NCBI GenBank assembly: GCA_030549335.1
Contig: CM060190.1
Span: 69,950,118 to 70,014,117 of the forward strand
Direction: 5' to 3'
Origin: Pontederia crassipes
Taxonomy: Eukaryota > Streptophyta > Magnoliopsida > Commelinales > Pontederiaceae
DNA: 64,000 bases
The translations under genes were made by a program, and so were the position numbers. Below are positions 24,736-39,170 of this stretch, piece by piece. Below the pieces are notes generated by a model. The model had not been told where the DNA came from and ran no database searches. It saw nothing but the letters and a program-made list of their open reading frames with translations. The first letter of the stretch is position 1; every line of letters starts with the position of its first letter.

Positions 24736-25340
24736 ATGGTAACACAACATAATCCTCTGATATGATTTTGGCAAATCAATTTCATCTCATCGGGCCATCC
24801 ATATCAATCAACTAATAAATACTTATCCAAATCATGTGATGCCTTCCTGTCTTCTTCTGTGTAAGTCTAAAGTGTGGTCGACATCTGAGATCATGCATAT
24901 CCGAATGGATTTTGCGACATGAAAACAATTCATTTTTTTTATTATTATAAGAGAATCCGCTGAAACAAGAACTGGAACTAAAATAATGGTGATAGTAGTG
25001 ACTATTTGCGTCAAAATTTTGGTGCAAATTTAACGTACAAACAGCAGAGAGATTGAAGAGCACGTGATACTGAGGGTGATCATGACCAGTAGCATCCAGA
25101 GAAAACAAGTTCTGGTGCAAATTTAACTGAGAATTCTTCAGAACAGAAGAAGGTTTAGCTGACAAAACAGGTCAAGAGAACAGAGATAACAAAACGCCTA
25201 AGATAACAACGAAGGCAACATCTACGCCTTCCCATCTTATTGACAAACATCAGAAGCTGTGAAAGAAGCAAAAAGCCTATAGCTCCGGAAGCCACAGGGT
25301 GTTCCCTCTCCCCTCCTCCAATACAAAGCTTCAGAGTCCT

Positions 25341-27323
<1,983 letters not shown>

Positions 27324-27425
27324 CTTCGATCGGTTGGTGAAGAGCTCCGCGAAGATTTGAAGGGAAGCGGAGATGAGACGAGAGAAGCGGCGCAGATAGC
27401 AGAGAGGAGAATGGGGATGTAGTCG

Positions 27426-27433
27426 GTATATAT
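27426..27433 (-). promoter_or_regulatory. TATA element of the aldolase gene
   Basis: CCATATATACCG on the minus strand, about 105 bases before the ATG at 27323. It is well placed for a leader of about 75 bases. Confidence 0.55.
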
Positions 27434-27576
27434 GGAGAGTTGGACCGGAGAAACCAAAGGGCCGCTCACAGAATCGGGTTCGGCCCGGGCCACTGTTAGT
27501 TTTAGCGGCGAAAACGTGGGGGTGGTATGTGGTTTTCATCAGACTCCGTGCCCGCGGCGCCGGGAAGCCCTCCATG

Positions 27577-27850
27577 TAGGGGGGTGAAAAAAATTGTTCA
27601 AGTCGGACCAATTTTTCGATATAAAAGAATTGCTCGTTATACTTTTATCAGATTTTTTAATTATAAAAATTATCTTAAAACAATTTTGAAAATTTATTTA
27701 TTTTTAATAAATCAGTTTTTCCGAATGATTTTTCGGTATTTTAGTGGAATATCATTTTAAAAAATACATAATAATTAAAATTAAAACAATTTATTTAATT
27801 TTATAACTAAATTTAATTTTTTTCGGCTTGGTTAAGCAGTTACGCCCCTA
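27577..27850. mobile_element. hAT-like MITE upstream of aldolase
   Basis: Inverted ends TAGGGGGGT (left) and the complement of ACGCCCCTA (right) resemble the TAGGGGTGT ends of plant hAT MITEs. The flanks CCTCCATG and CCTCATCG could be a decayed 8-bp duplication. The 274-bp interior is AT-rich and non-coding. It lies about 140 bp upstream of the TATA element of the aldolase gene. Confidence 0.5.
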
Positions 27851-30800
27851 CCTCATCGTATGACTTTTTAGTTGCCATGTTTTCCCACGTCATATATAAT
27901 AGACAATATAATTAGGACTATTTCATAATAGATTGAAGTTTCACCAAATTTTCGGTGAATAATTGAGTTGATGTATTACTTCGAAGTGTGTTTAAATATA
28001 GTAGAATTTAATATCGAGAAATAAAATAATTAATGTGATATGAAAAAATAGATGTGATAGAATTAATTTTAATGAGTATTTGAATTAAAAAAATATAATA
28101 AATATAAATTATAAATTTGCTAAAAATTTTAAAAAATCAATGTATGTTAAAAAAATTTGTTGAAAAATATAATATTTAAATATAAAAAATCAATTTTTTA
28201 TTAATTTATAATTAATGAAATATAAATTTATTTTAATAAAATAATAAGTAATAAATAATACTATATTAATCTTTTTTTATAACAAATATATTATATTTAA
28301 TATATATTTTATTTTAAGAAAAAATAGTAATATAAAGAAAATAAGAAAAAGAAAAATATGAAAATAGAAATATGAAAAAAAAGAAAGTGATGTCAAATCA
28401 AAGAAAAAAATTAAAAAAACGTAATAGTAGCCCCTAGAAGAAAGGTCACGTTGTCAAACAGGACATTAATAAATAAAATATTACTAATAAGATGCCCTTA
28501 AAATAAATGACATTAATTATGATAATTAATAATAGCTATCAATAATTTCGATAACATAATTTACAATAAACATAATAATTGCTAATAACATTAATTACTA
28601 ACATGGTCTAAAAAAATTAATAATAGTATATCAAACTAATGATTTGGACTGCGTCTTAAGTGATTCGATGGATGTTAGTAGTTTGGAAATCAATTTTTGG
28701 AGTCGTCGTATTAGTTAGAGGCTTTTAAATCTTTCGTGCTTTCATTTTAATATTAGATTAGTCATGTGCTAATAATTTTGAATATCAGTAATTTGTTATA
28801 AAAAAAATAACAATCAATGAAGTATTTGATCTATTAATGAAAAACATTACAGCAATTAATGCATCATTAATAATATTATTATTTAATGTCTTTATTTGAA
28901 TATATGATTTTGAAAGATTAAAAATGTGAAAATATCAAACGATGACATGACAATCTAAATTGTCATTTCAGTTCATAAATAAAAACATTCAGATTCTCAT
29001 TGCCAAGTTCAAATTAAATTCAATCTTAAAGTTGACATGATATTTTAAGAGATTAAGGTTTTCTAATGTAGGAAAAATGCAGCGAAAATTATAAAAGGAG
29101 ACATTTAAATGATACATTTAACCCGACATAATTGTACAAAAAGGATGAACATATACAGAAAAAAATGATGTTCCTGAGCAAGATGATAAAAATATCATTT
29201 AAATGAAATAAATGGAAAACATTGCAAGACATTTACTCAAATATCTTCTTTTTTTCTTTTTTTTTTTAAAAAGGTAGTTGATTAATATTTTATCGCTTCA
29301 GATAGTTCGCGCTAGAATTATTTTTTTTTAAAGTTTCCAATATATAGAGTTTATTTAAATAATAGCCAATAGATATTAATTTATAAAAGTTTAGTTGCAA
29401 TTAATTTATTAATATTAAAAAGAAAAACGGATACATTTGTATTTTTTTATATGAATGTTAGCAACTAGTTAGAACCTTAACGTATCCACTTGATTTTTCA
29501 TATGATTTTTTTTAAAATGATCTGATCGTTATTTCTTGAAACAGAGGATTTGTTGTTTTCCGTTTTTCTTTGTACCACAAACAATTATTATAACCTTCAA
29601 GGAAAAGGCTGTCGCATAAAATATTTTACACTAACAGAAAAAACAGAAAAAAATATCTTAATCAATTAAAATCTTTATTCTGGAACAAACTAAATAAATG
29701 GTCAGTAAGTGTAGAACACGTTCTGATCACCAACAAGTTTCCATTAAATATACAATGTGTTGAATGCTCATCCTACAACTTGTTTTTTTTTCCGATCCAG
29801 GTATCTGAAAAGCAACATCGACAGTTTAATTAGTACCACGCTAACGAAAGTCGACTTATCATCATGCTCAATTAATATGATAATATAATTTCGTACCGCG
29901 TATCTAAAAGTAACATAGGAGACTTTTAATAAAAAATAATAAAGTATACCAAGAAAATGAAATAGACTAAAAATATTCCATGGCAATTAACTCAATCCTG
30001 TGCATATTCAATTGAGACATTTATTGTTCCACCGAATAGAAACTCTTAAATCTGCGTGACATGTTAAGCATAATATGCATTATTTATTTCTTATTTATTG
30101 TTGTTGGTAAAATGTTTTTTTTTTGTCACTACGGTAAAAAGACCCTGTGGCATGGACCATGGAGGAGCTCTTGTTTTGATAAATAACAGGTTATACATAT
30201 TAGTAATTTCAGATGGACATCCAATTTCGACTGCAAATATATCAATGGAACTTTATTACGTTGTCAGCAATTTATTTGACAAAATCTCCTTTCGTCACAA
30301 GTAACATATCCAAATTGATTTTATAATACAGGGAGTAAATTTCAAGGTGATATATTATTCGTTGAAAATGGATTTATTCAAACCATCAAATGTGCCTAAA
30401 ATCATGAAACATTGATTTTATCAGTTAGTCTTGTTGGTTGTTGCTTCTTTCCAAATAAATGTGAGACATTTTTTTATATAAAATCATTTGTGTCATGTAA
30501 ATTTTTTTCGTTTATAATCCAAAATGGAATTATTTTTTTTAAAAAATTAAGCCGATAGAAGGGAGTAGTAATAACTTTGGTTTGTGCGAGAGCTTTTTTT
30601 TCCGTCATGTTCCGATGTCATATTAATTTTCTTGTACGTTAAATATTTGAAATTAGAGACCTAATAATCCGAGAGATGAATGATTTGTCAATTGTGAGCT
30701 TCCAACTTTTTTTTTTGAATAATTAAAGCAACTACATAAAGAAGAACACTCTCGTGGATTTGAGGTTTCACTTGCCTTCGCTTTTATAATCGCGAGAAAA

Positions 30801-33625
30801 CCGTGATCACCAGCTCAACTCTGATTCAGCTACTACATAAAAAGATAAATATTATTAGTCTAATGATTAGAAGATGAATTTGCTATCTTTCAAAAAGATA
30901 AGAATAAAAGAATGACCAATTCTCAAATCACAATCGCCCATTTGTCGGCAATTATTTATTAAATTTAATGTGCTGAATAAATTTTTTTAAAAGGTTAAAT
31001 TCTTATGAAGAGTAAATTATTGATGTTATATTCTTAATATTCTCCCTTACGTATAGTGGATTGACAACTTTTGATCGCATCATCATCCAATCGTCGATAT
31101 TTTTTTATTAAATTTAATGTGCTTTTAAAAGCTTAAATTATTAAAAAAAAAAGTAACATGATTCTTAACATCTTCAGAACAAACTATACTTATTTTCATT
31201 TTATTACTATGACGAAAATATTAATATTTTATAGTGAGACAAGAATAAATTTGTCTGTACTGTAATTATTAATATGAGGTTTACATGTCTATAAAATTAA
31301 TATTCGACAACAAATATCAAAACAATACCAAATAAAATTGATGGAGCCTTTAACTGTATCATAACGAGATTAATATGAAACATCTTGAATTATAGTTCCA
31401 AAAATTATATCTTTTTGAAAAAAAAAGATATGCATAAACAATTAGGCTCAAATGTTTCAATGAAAATAAATTAAACTCCGTGGTTTGAACTTTGAAGTTT
31501 ATTTTTATACTGTACTTTTGGTATCTGTCCAACTTAAAAAAAAAGAGCTTGGTGCACATTTATTTAATTTAATTAATGCTTTATATTTTAGTGGCACATC
31601 TGCACTTGTATGAGTATTAAATAATTTTAAACTCGGCAGTGTAATGTGGCGTACTATTAGTTTTTTTTAAATACCTTTGGGGACCTCCGATGTATAAAAC
31701 ATTATTAGGAATACAAAAGTATTAATAATACTCTTTTTTAATTATTTAGTTTTTTCAAAAAATAATTATTATCACATCAAATTTCAATAAATATAAAAAA
31801 TAGAAATAAAGAATTCAAATCTCATATTAAAACTTTAATAAAAAATATTTATACGGTGAACTGAATTAGTTCAAACTTCGTCAAACTTTTTATTAAAAAA
31901 TATTTTTTTTATTTTAATTATTAATTATGTGATATACTAAATCAAATCAAAATTGTTAAAAATATAAAATTATTTATATTATTTTTAATAAGTTTTTTTT
32001 AAAAAATGTCAGCACATAAAAAACATATAACAAAAGACAAGAAAAGCAATATAAAGTAGAACATTTCCTTCTTCAGCTTTCTCGAAGGTGGAGGCGCTGA
32101 GAGGTGGCGACCATGCAACGATGATGAGTCATGTGACCACGTTTTATGTGCCAAAATATGAGAGGAGGCAAAATGATCGAAACTGCACATGCCTACGACC
32201 TCCACCTACTTCAATATTTTTGTCTTCTTTTTTTTCTATACTTTGGATTACGAGGCTTAACAAAATCTAGAATTAAATATTACTTTAAATGATGAAATTA
32301 TTAATTAATGTTTTTTTCTTTTACACAAGCATTTATTTTATTCAATTGTCAGATATCTTGACCGGTGGACCATTCAAACTCATGCGACGTTAAAAATTAT
32401 ACACATTAATTATGAGTTAGAGTCTCGATCCACGTCGAGCTAGATTAAGTCTCATGTCATGTCTGACTATAACGAATGAGAATTTTGATGAAAATTTTCT
32501 AAATTTAAAAACGTTCAAATTTAAGAGCTTTGCTTAAATGACGAGGATTTCTCTACCTACTTCAATTGATTTGAGCATGGTTAAATTCAGACCAAAGCAA
32601 TAATATGGACCATTTTGATACTTTCAAACCTAAAATTTGAATACGGACATCAATAAGAGTTGAGATGGAGTGAGCAGAGCTCTCAAGTTCGAGTTCAAAG
32701 TCTTACCTATCACTATCAGTCACGCGACTCGAGACGATTTTATTAAATTAATTGGACTATGATGAGCCAAACAATGCATTTAGTAGCGTCGTGTGAGTTG
32801 AATAGTCGGCACCGCTTTTAAAAAATCTATATATGAATTGAATCTGGACCATTTTTTTATCCCCAAAGGTGAAAACTTTATATTATTTTTTACATCAACG
32901 TTACAGTAATTGGATGATACGTTAGCATTATGTTAGACCCCTCAATCCAATATATAAAAAGAGGAAATAGATTTGTTCTTCCATCAAGTTTACTGCAGGC
33001 AACTGTTGATGGGCTGCTGACGGCTAAAGTTCATGGGAGTTAGAGAATGAGAAAATGTTTAGGTTTGACTGTAAGTTCAGTAGTATGGTAGTTTTGCCTC
33101 TGATTAATGACAGAGGAGGGGGATCAACATGATCCAGCACGAAGAACAGAATACACATTGAAATGCCATCAGACAATCCATCGGTCAATTTGTTACTCGA
33201 GTCCTCCGGAATCGACAAAATGAACATATGAGAACAGCAATGATATGGCCAAATAAATTTAAAATGAGCCTGCCTGGATAGCAAAATCTATATATGGCTG
33301 TTACTATGGTGATGCATTCATCGCTGGATTCAGTATGATAAAGAGTCCACAGGAGCAGGAAAAAGCTACCATGGAAAGACACAGAAAAGCTGAATACATA
33401 TAGTGTCGTACAGCATGCTGTCCACTACGTGCAGGAATATGCAAATGGCAAACATATATGCATGGAACCCTAAATATAATGAGACCTCGAAGATTTTATT
33501 TATTAAAAAGTTGCCGAGTGCTTTAAGCAGCATGAATATACAGCATAATTCAGAATTAAGGTTTCAGGATAGAAGCTCTCCTGCTATGATTTTTGTTTCA
33601 CATGAATAGCTAACCAAACTAAGAT
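27851..33625. other. Long AT-rich intergenic region
   Basis: Nearly 6 kb of A/T-rich DNA with short simple runs and no open frame that looks coding. Around 30950-31150 the words TTATTAAATTTAATGTGCT occur twice, a small direct duplication. Around 33000-33600 the base composition becomes more balanced and short minus-strand frames appear, but nothing was recognised. Confidence 0.55.
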
Positions 33626-34850
33626 CACTACAACAAAATTTGGAATTTTCCGAACGGATAGAAATCTTTCACAATTTGCGAAGGATTTTGCGACGGATAG
33701 GAATCCTCCATGGACGATTTTAATCGTCAAAAATAAAAATAATAAATTATAAAATTTATTATTTTATCATTTTATTTTTCGACGATTCGGAATGTCGAAA
33801 TTTTTTACGAATACGTATCCGTCGAAACTTCCGACTGTCACACCCGTCGGTAAGTGAACAATAATTTAATATTACATAATATATAACATCATATAATATA
33901 TAATATAATTAGTTATTTATTATTATAGTTATCGACAGTTCGGACCGTCGATAACTTTAAAATAATTAAATATTATATAATATATAATATAAGTACTATT
34001 TTATTATTATAATTATCGACAATTCAGACCGTCAGAAGTTTCGACAGTCTGAACCATCAATAACTTTATAAATAATTAAATATTATATAATATATAAGTA
34101 ATATTTTATTATTATAATTATCGACAATTCAGACTATCGGTAAATGAAAAAATAATTAAATATTATAATCATATATATCATAATATATATTATTATTAAT
34201 ATTTTTTATAGTTGGACCGTCGAAACTTGCGACGGTCCAAAATCCGTCGAAAGCTCCGACTGTCGTGACCGTCGATAATTAAAAAATACCTCTCCCGCTA
34301 CTTTTTTCTTTTCCCGCTTCCCCCTCTCTCTACCCCTATATATCACATTCTCCCTCTCTCCTCTCTCTCCCCCTCACCGGCCACGACCGACGACCCATAC
34401 GACAACCCACTAGCGACCCCCTCTCTCGTGTCTCCGTCTTTGCTCCCTATGTAGCTCCGTCTTCCTCCGGCTCCATCTCCCTCTCTCTCGATCTCCCTCT
34501 CTAATCGGCGCCAGCGGCCTCGATGTAGCTGCGGCCTGATCGAGCCACGGGCGGCGGATAATTTTTTTTATATTTTAAAATTTTTTTTGTGTCGGTTGCG
34601 GCCTCCGAAACTTTTCGACGATTGCTATCGTCGGAAATTTTCGACGGTTGCAGCCGCCAGAGTTTTGCGGCACTTTCGACCATCGAAACTTTCGACAAAT
34701 TTTTTGGAATCGTCAAAAATCATTTTGCGATGCCCACTTTGTTGATGGATCATTTTCGTCGGTAAACTCGTCGAAAACATTCATTTTCGACGGTTTTCTC
34801 CGATTTTTCGATGAATGAAATCATTGGAAAATATCATTTTTCTTGTAGTG
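33626..34850. mobile_element. Non-autonomous CACTA (En/Spm) element 1
   Basis: Ends CACTACAACAAAA (left) and TTTTTCTTGTAGTG (right) with GAT on both sides (33623-33625 and 34851-34853), the 3-bp duplication of CACTA elements. Subterminal regions are arrays of CCGTCGAAA/TTTCGACGG palindromes, as expected for transposase-binding repeats. The interior (about 34285-34560) has a CT-rich and GC-rich patch. No transposase frame was found. Confidence 0.88.
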
Positions 34851-34925
34851 GATCTTGATCATACAAGATTTGTGAAACAACGTCACATATGTAATAATTC
34901 TTGCATAAATGATATTGGCTTCTTT

Positions 34926-35509
34926 CACTACAAGAAAAATAGTTTTTCGACGGTTTCATCCGTCGAAAAATTGAAAGAAACAAACAGAAATGAAAGTTTC
35001 CGACGAGTTTACCGACGGAAATGATCCGTCGAAAAAGTAGACGTCACAAAACATTTTCCGACGGTTCGTTCCGATGGTTGTAACTATCATAAAACTCCGA
35101 TGGCCGCAACCGTCGAAACATTCCGACGGCTGTAATCGTCGAAACATTCCAGCGGCTGCAACTGTGAAAAGTTCCGGTGTCCACAACCGTCAAAAAGTTT
35201 CGGCGGCCACAACTGTCGAAAAAGTCCGAATCGTCGATAATTATAATAATAAAATATTAATTACATTATATATTATATATTATTTAATATTTAATTACTA
35301 TTATCGACGGATTCGACCATCTAAACTTTCGACAGATAGGCATCCGTAAAAAATTTCGACGTTATGAACCGTCAAAAGATTAAAAAATAATATAATAGAC
35401 TTCATAATTTATTCTTTTATTTTTTATGGCTCCAACCGTCAGATATTTCGGCAGATTCTTATCCATTGCAAATTGCGAGGGAATTGTGTCCGTTGGAAAT
35501 ATAGGAGTA
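34926..35509. mobile_element. CACTA element 2, opposite orientation, right end decayed
   Basis: Starts CACTACAAGAAAAATAG, matching the inverted right end of element 1, and carries the same CCGTCGAAA/TTCCGACGG arrays. The other end is degenerate (GGAAATATAGGAGTAG near 35494-35509). About 580 bp; non-coding. It is separated from element 1 by only 75 bp. Confidence 0.7.
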
Positions 35510-36169
35510 GAAAAAAAAAATTTAACCTAAATCTTGCATTTGGTATATATCTATGGAAGTGAAAAGTGATATTAATAAAAATAACAGTTTGATATCTGTA
35601 CCATCTTCTCCTTCATTCTAAAGGTAACTTCTAAAATTTAAAGAGCATTCCAATGGTATAAAAAACCACCGAACGAAAAGTTCATGTTTAGGTATAAAGC
35701 GAAATAAGTATATATCTTTATGCATGTAAATATAGGAGTAGAATTCCATTATCGGCCATTCAATGTTGAAACTTTAATACTGTGCAACATGTCAAGCAGA
35801 TGCTTTCTACCCTCTAGCCCTGAGGCTAGGATTTGCTGACCCTTCAATGAGTTTAATACAGAAGAAAGATTGTGCACAAAATAAGCCATTTTGACATTAT
35901 TGTTTCATTTTCTATGTAAAAGACTTGACAGAAATTGGAAATACATTCAGATATGCAGGTCAGCATATGGTGTTTATTTGGAAGCACTACAATGCTTCAA
36001 TTTCCTACTGCATAATTGTGAACAATGAAGTGTTTGATTGAGGGAACTTTCTCTTACCTGCAGCAACCTGCAAGCAATGGCCAGCTTTCATGGAGTCTCC
36101 ATGCCACCGCCCCTTACATTTTGTTGATCAGACAACATAATCAACATTACAGACCATGAAAAGGGTATC
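35510..36169. other. Intergenic DNA without recognised features
   Basis: Balanced to AT-rich sequence between CACTA element 2 and the unidentified unit. No supported feature. Confidence 0.4.
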
Positions 36170-37290
36170 TGGAACTGTGGGAGGCCAACTTCTCATATCT
36201 TCTTCTCTAAAGTCACTGCCACATCGCTATCCAAATTATTCCGGCCTCTTTCCTTGGATTCTTTCCTTTCCATCATGTTACTCTCAATTTGCTGAAGAGA
36301 AGGAAGTATGATTGCTGCAACATTGATTTGACAAAATATGTGAGGTTACAATGGAGAGAAACCAAACTCTAACATGAAAACACAATCAGAAAGCACCCTT
36401 TTACAGACCACAGAACTCCCCAATGCTAGCCTGCATTTGGCATGTCGATTCTGGTTTCATTCCGTCAACAGATACCTGCACAATGCAGATTAAACCAGTT
36501 ACAGAGAAAGCATGAATCATCTACATATCAAGAACAGATTGCGTAGGAAACTGTGAGAAGCAGAGCTTATAGAAACGCAACTACAATCCAATGCCGGACA
36601 ACCTCATGAACACTCTCGGCCATGCAAATGTCTGCAAGGACCTTGATCGTGTTAAAGCAACCAAGGCAGCGAAAGTATGAAGTATATGCAGTATAAACTA
36701 TAAACACGAGATTTACAGAAGGCCAACATCAAGTTTCGTTCCAAGCATATCAAAGAATCCAGTGAAATTTGACAAAAAGAAAACGAATTGACCTGCGAAG
36801 TAGATGCAGAAAGAGAAGGGATGATTGCAAGGTGTGAGGCATGATTTATGTCAACCTCAAGCGCGTAAAATCGAATCCTTCCAAAAGGACGATGACCCGG
36901 AAACATTGCACCGCACTGAGTCACCAACTGTCTTGTCTTGCTTTTTCTCCTGCGCTGCCGTCGTCAGTTTAAATAAATAGAAAGGATGGATTTATTGGTG
37001 AACACTGATCAGAGTTCAAAAAGAGGTCGTTTCTTCGTAGGAGAGAGAAAGATAGAGAGAGCAGACCTAACACTTGGATATTGCAAAATCTTTAGTAGGA
37101 TCAGGATCTGGACCTGAGAGGTTCTGCGAGCAGCGAACTTGATCAAAGTGTTTTGGATATGGAGAAATCTTCGGCAGGATCTGGAACAGGTACAATTTAG
37201 GTGGACCGAATGCAATGAACCCCCGCACTCTTCCACGCATTTCTGAGTCAGCAAAGTTTTTCCTATATTGCATTCATGATTTGAGTACAT
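36170..37290 (-). other. Unidentified possible transcription unit or gene remnant
   Basis: I do not recognise this gene. On the minus strand, after a CT repeat at 37326-37299, there are several short coding-like pieces: a frame at 37273-37067; one near 36950-36797 with CGAMFPGHRPFGRIRFYALE and a plausible donor (TCGCAG|GTCAAT); a piece at about 36480-36410 opening after TGTGCAG with VSVDGMKPESTCQ; and a piece at about 36325-36200 with AIILPSLQQIESNMMERKES and KERGRNNLDSDVAVTLEKKI, ending in a stop. The last two join in phase across a possible intron. The pieces do not assemble into one clear protein, so it may be a non-coding transcript, a lineage-specific gene or a remnant. Confidence 0.3.
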
Positions 37291-37298
37291 ATTTTAGC

Positions 37299-37326
37299 AG
37301 AGAGAGAGAGAGAGAGCGAGAGAGAG
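37299..37326. repeat. (GA/CT)n tract
   Basis: A GA repeat of about 28 bases, placed like the CT-rich leaders of the AHL, SDH2 and GT92 genes, just upstream of the unidentified minus-strand unit. Confidence 0.85.
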
Positions 37327-38162
37327 TTCTCGGAAAGCTATATTATATGGACAAATGATCATGGATGTGACCAAATGTTCAATGTAGAAACAGAAAAGCA
37401 CGATGCGCATATCTAATATTACTTTCATGATTGATAGTACTCGGGATTCTTTGATCAGTGGATGAGTAGTTAATTAATATCACTGGCCTCAATATTCTTG
37501 CATAACAAAGCTGAGAGCTACTTCTCTGTACTTCCAAGCATCGACCGAAAGAGACACTATCGCGTTCGAATGCAGTGACAATGATAAAGTGAAATTGTCA
37601 ACTTAAAAATTTTACACTCCGAGGAATTAGAATTATTTTATGTCGTCAAGTACACTTATGAAAAAACGGTCAACAACATGCCCTAAAATTGGGCATGCAG
37701 TAGACCAGATTGGAGCAATCAAAATCGTTTAAAACAAGATAAAATCAGGTAGAACCAATTTTTTTGAACTACATAATTTTTTTTAAAAATATTTGATCAA
37801 ATATTTTAAAATTGGAAAATATTTAAAGATGAACTTTTCTCATAAAAAAACTTTAACATGCTACTTCATTAGTCTTGTTCTCAATTAATATTTGTCCCTT
37901 TACTCTCAAATTTTTACAATTATTACTGTAAAACTACGTGTGTATATATGTTTGTTTTTTTCTTTATGTAGTTTAGAATTTGTTAAACTTCAAGTCTTAT
38001 CTTATGAATTGAATTATGATTGTATTTAAATTTTTCGATATCAGATATGTATATAATACAAATTAATATTATATTTACTATATTATAGATAACATTTATC
38101 ATATTAGATAAATTGGTTATGGAAGGAGGGGTGAAAATAGTATAGTATAGTATAGTATTATG

Positions 38163-38197
<35 letters not shown>

Positions 38198-38629
38198 AAT
38201 TTTAATTTCCTTTAATCTAATATGTAACAAGTTTAAATTAAATGTTTAGACATTAATTATATTATATACTTATGATAAATATATATAATTTTATCATAAC
38301 ATTTTCACCTTGACGATTTTATTTCTTTGTTAATTTTAACATAAAAAACAAATATATTAAACACACAAAAATGTAACAAAAAGTAAATTTAATAAGAATC
38401 TATCTTTTCAAGTGTATATATATAATTTTCATTGTAATAGTTGTCAAATTAATATATGAACATTACTAATTTAATATAAAATATATTCTTTTAGCATAGC
38501 ATTTCACATAAGATTTAATTTTATAAATTTATAATCTATTATTGTTATTTTTATTCTATATGATTAAATTTTGACATTATTTAAGTATGTATATAATTAA
38601 AATATGGCATCATTTTTATTCAGGGAGGG
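37327..38629. other. AT-rich intergenic DNA with (AT)n
   Basis: Includes a (TA)n run at about 38166-38195 and a small palindrome ATGCCC...GGGCAT near 37680-37700. No gene. Confidence 0.6.
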
Positions 38630-39170
38630 TTCTCTCTAGGGTTCCGGAGGCCTAAAGCGAAAATATAATATAAAATTAAGCAAAAATATTATATTTTACA
38701 TTCTAATTAAAGTTCATGTAGTAAATAAACAAGTAATAAAAGGATCCCTATGCATGAGAATGTTTAGTTTTAGAATGGTCAATTGCTAAAAGAAAAATAC
38801 ACAGAATGCAAGAATGATCACGAAATTGAAAGTATAATTTAGATGAATAATTAATGAGAATATAATAATGAATTGGTTTTAGAAATGGAATTAAAAGATA
38901 AGTATTGATAATTTGATAACTCAATAGCATTAGTAGTTAACACACTAATTAAAAATTAAGATATAGTACACCGGCATGCCTCTTAATTGGTAAGTTAAAA
39001 TATCTCGATATTCTTACTGATGAAAAAAATATATAATTATTTTTAATTTACTTATTTTTACAATACACTGATGTTTTCATATTAAAAAGGTTGGCACTAA
39101 AAATATATTCATAATTAAAATTAGGGGGCCTCAAATTAATACTAGATCTAAAGCATGGCTTTACTAGTCT
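38630..39170. mobile_element. Possible hAT-like element remnant
   Basis: The left part (GGTTCCGGAGGCCTAAAGCG) and the right part (ATTAGGGGGCCTCAAATT...TAAAGC) resemble the GGGGCCT...CTAAAGC terminal words of a common plant hAT-related repeat, here with an AT-rich interior. The ends are not cleanly inverted and no duplication was seen. Confidence 0.3.

Noticed and set aside
24812-25165. 117-codon minus-strand frame just downstream of aldolase
   Set aside because: Likely aldolase 3' region; no domain and AT-rich codon choice.
33024-33382. Overlapping minus-strand frames near 33.0-33.4 kb
   Set aside because: Short, mutually overlapping and without recognisable domains. Slightly balanced base composition alone is not enough.
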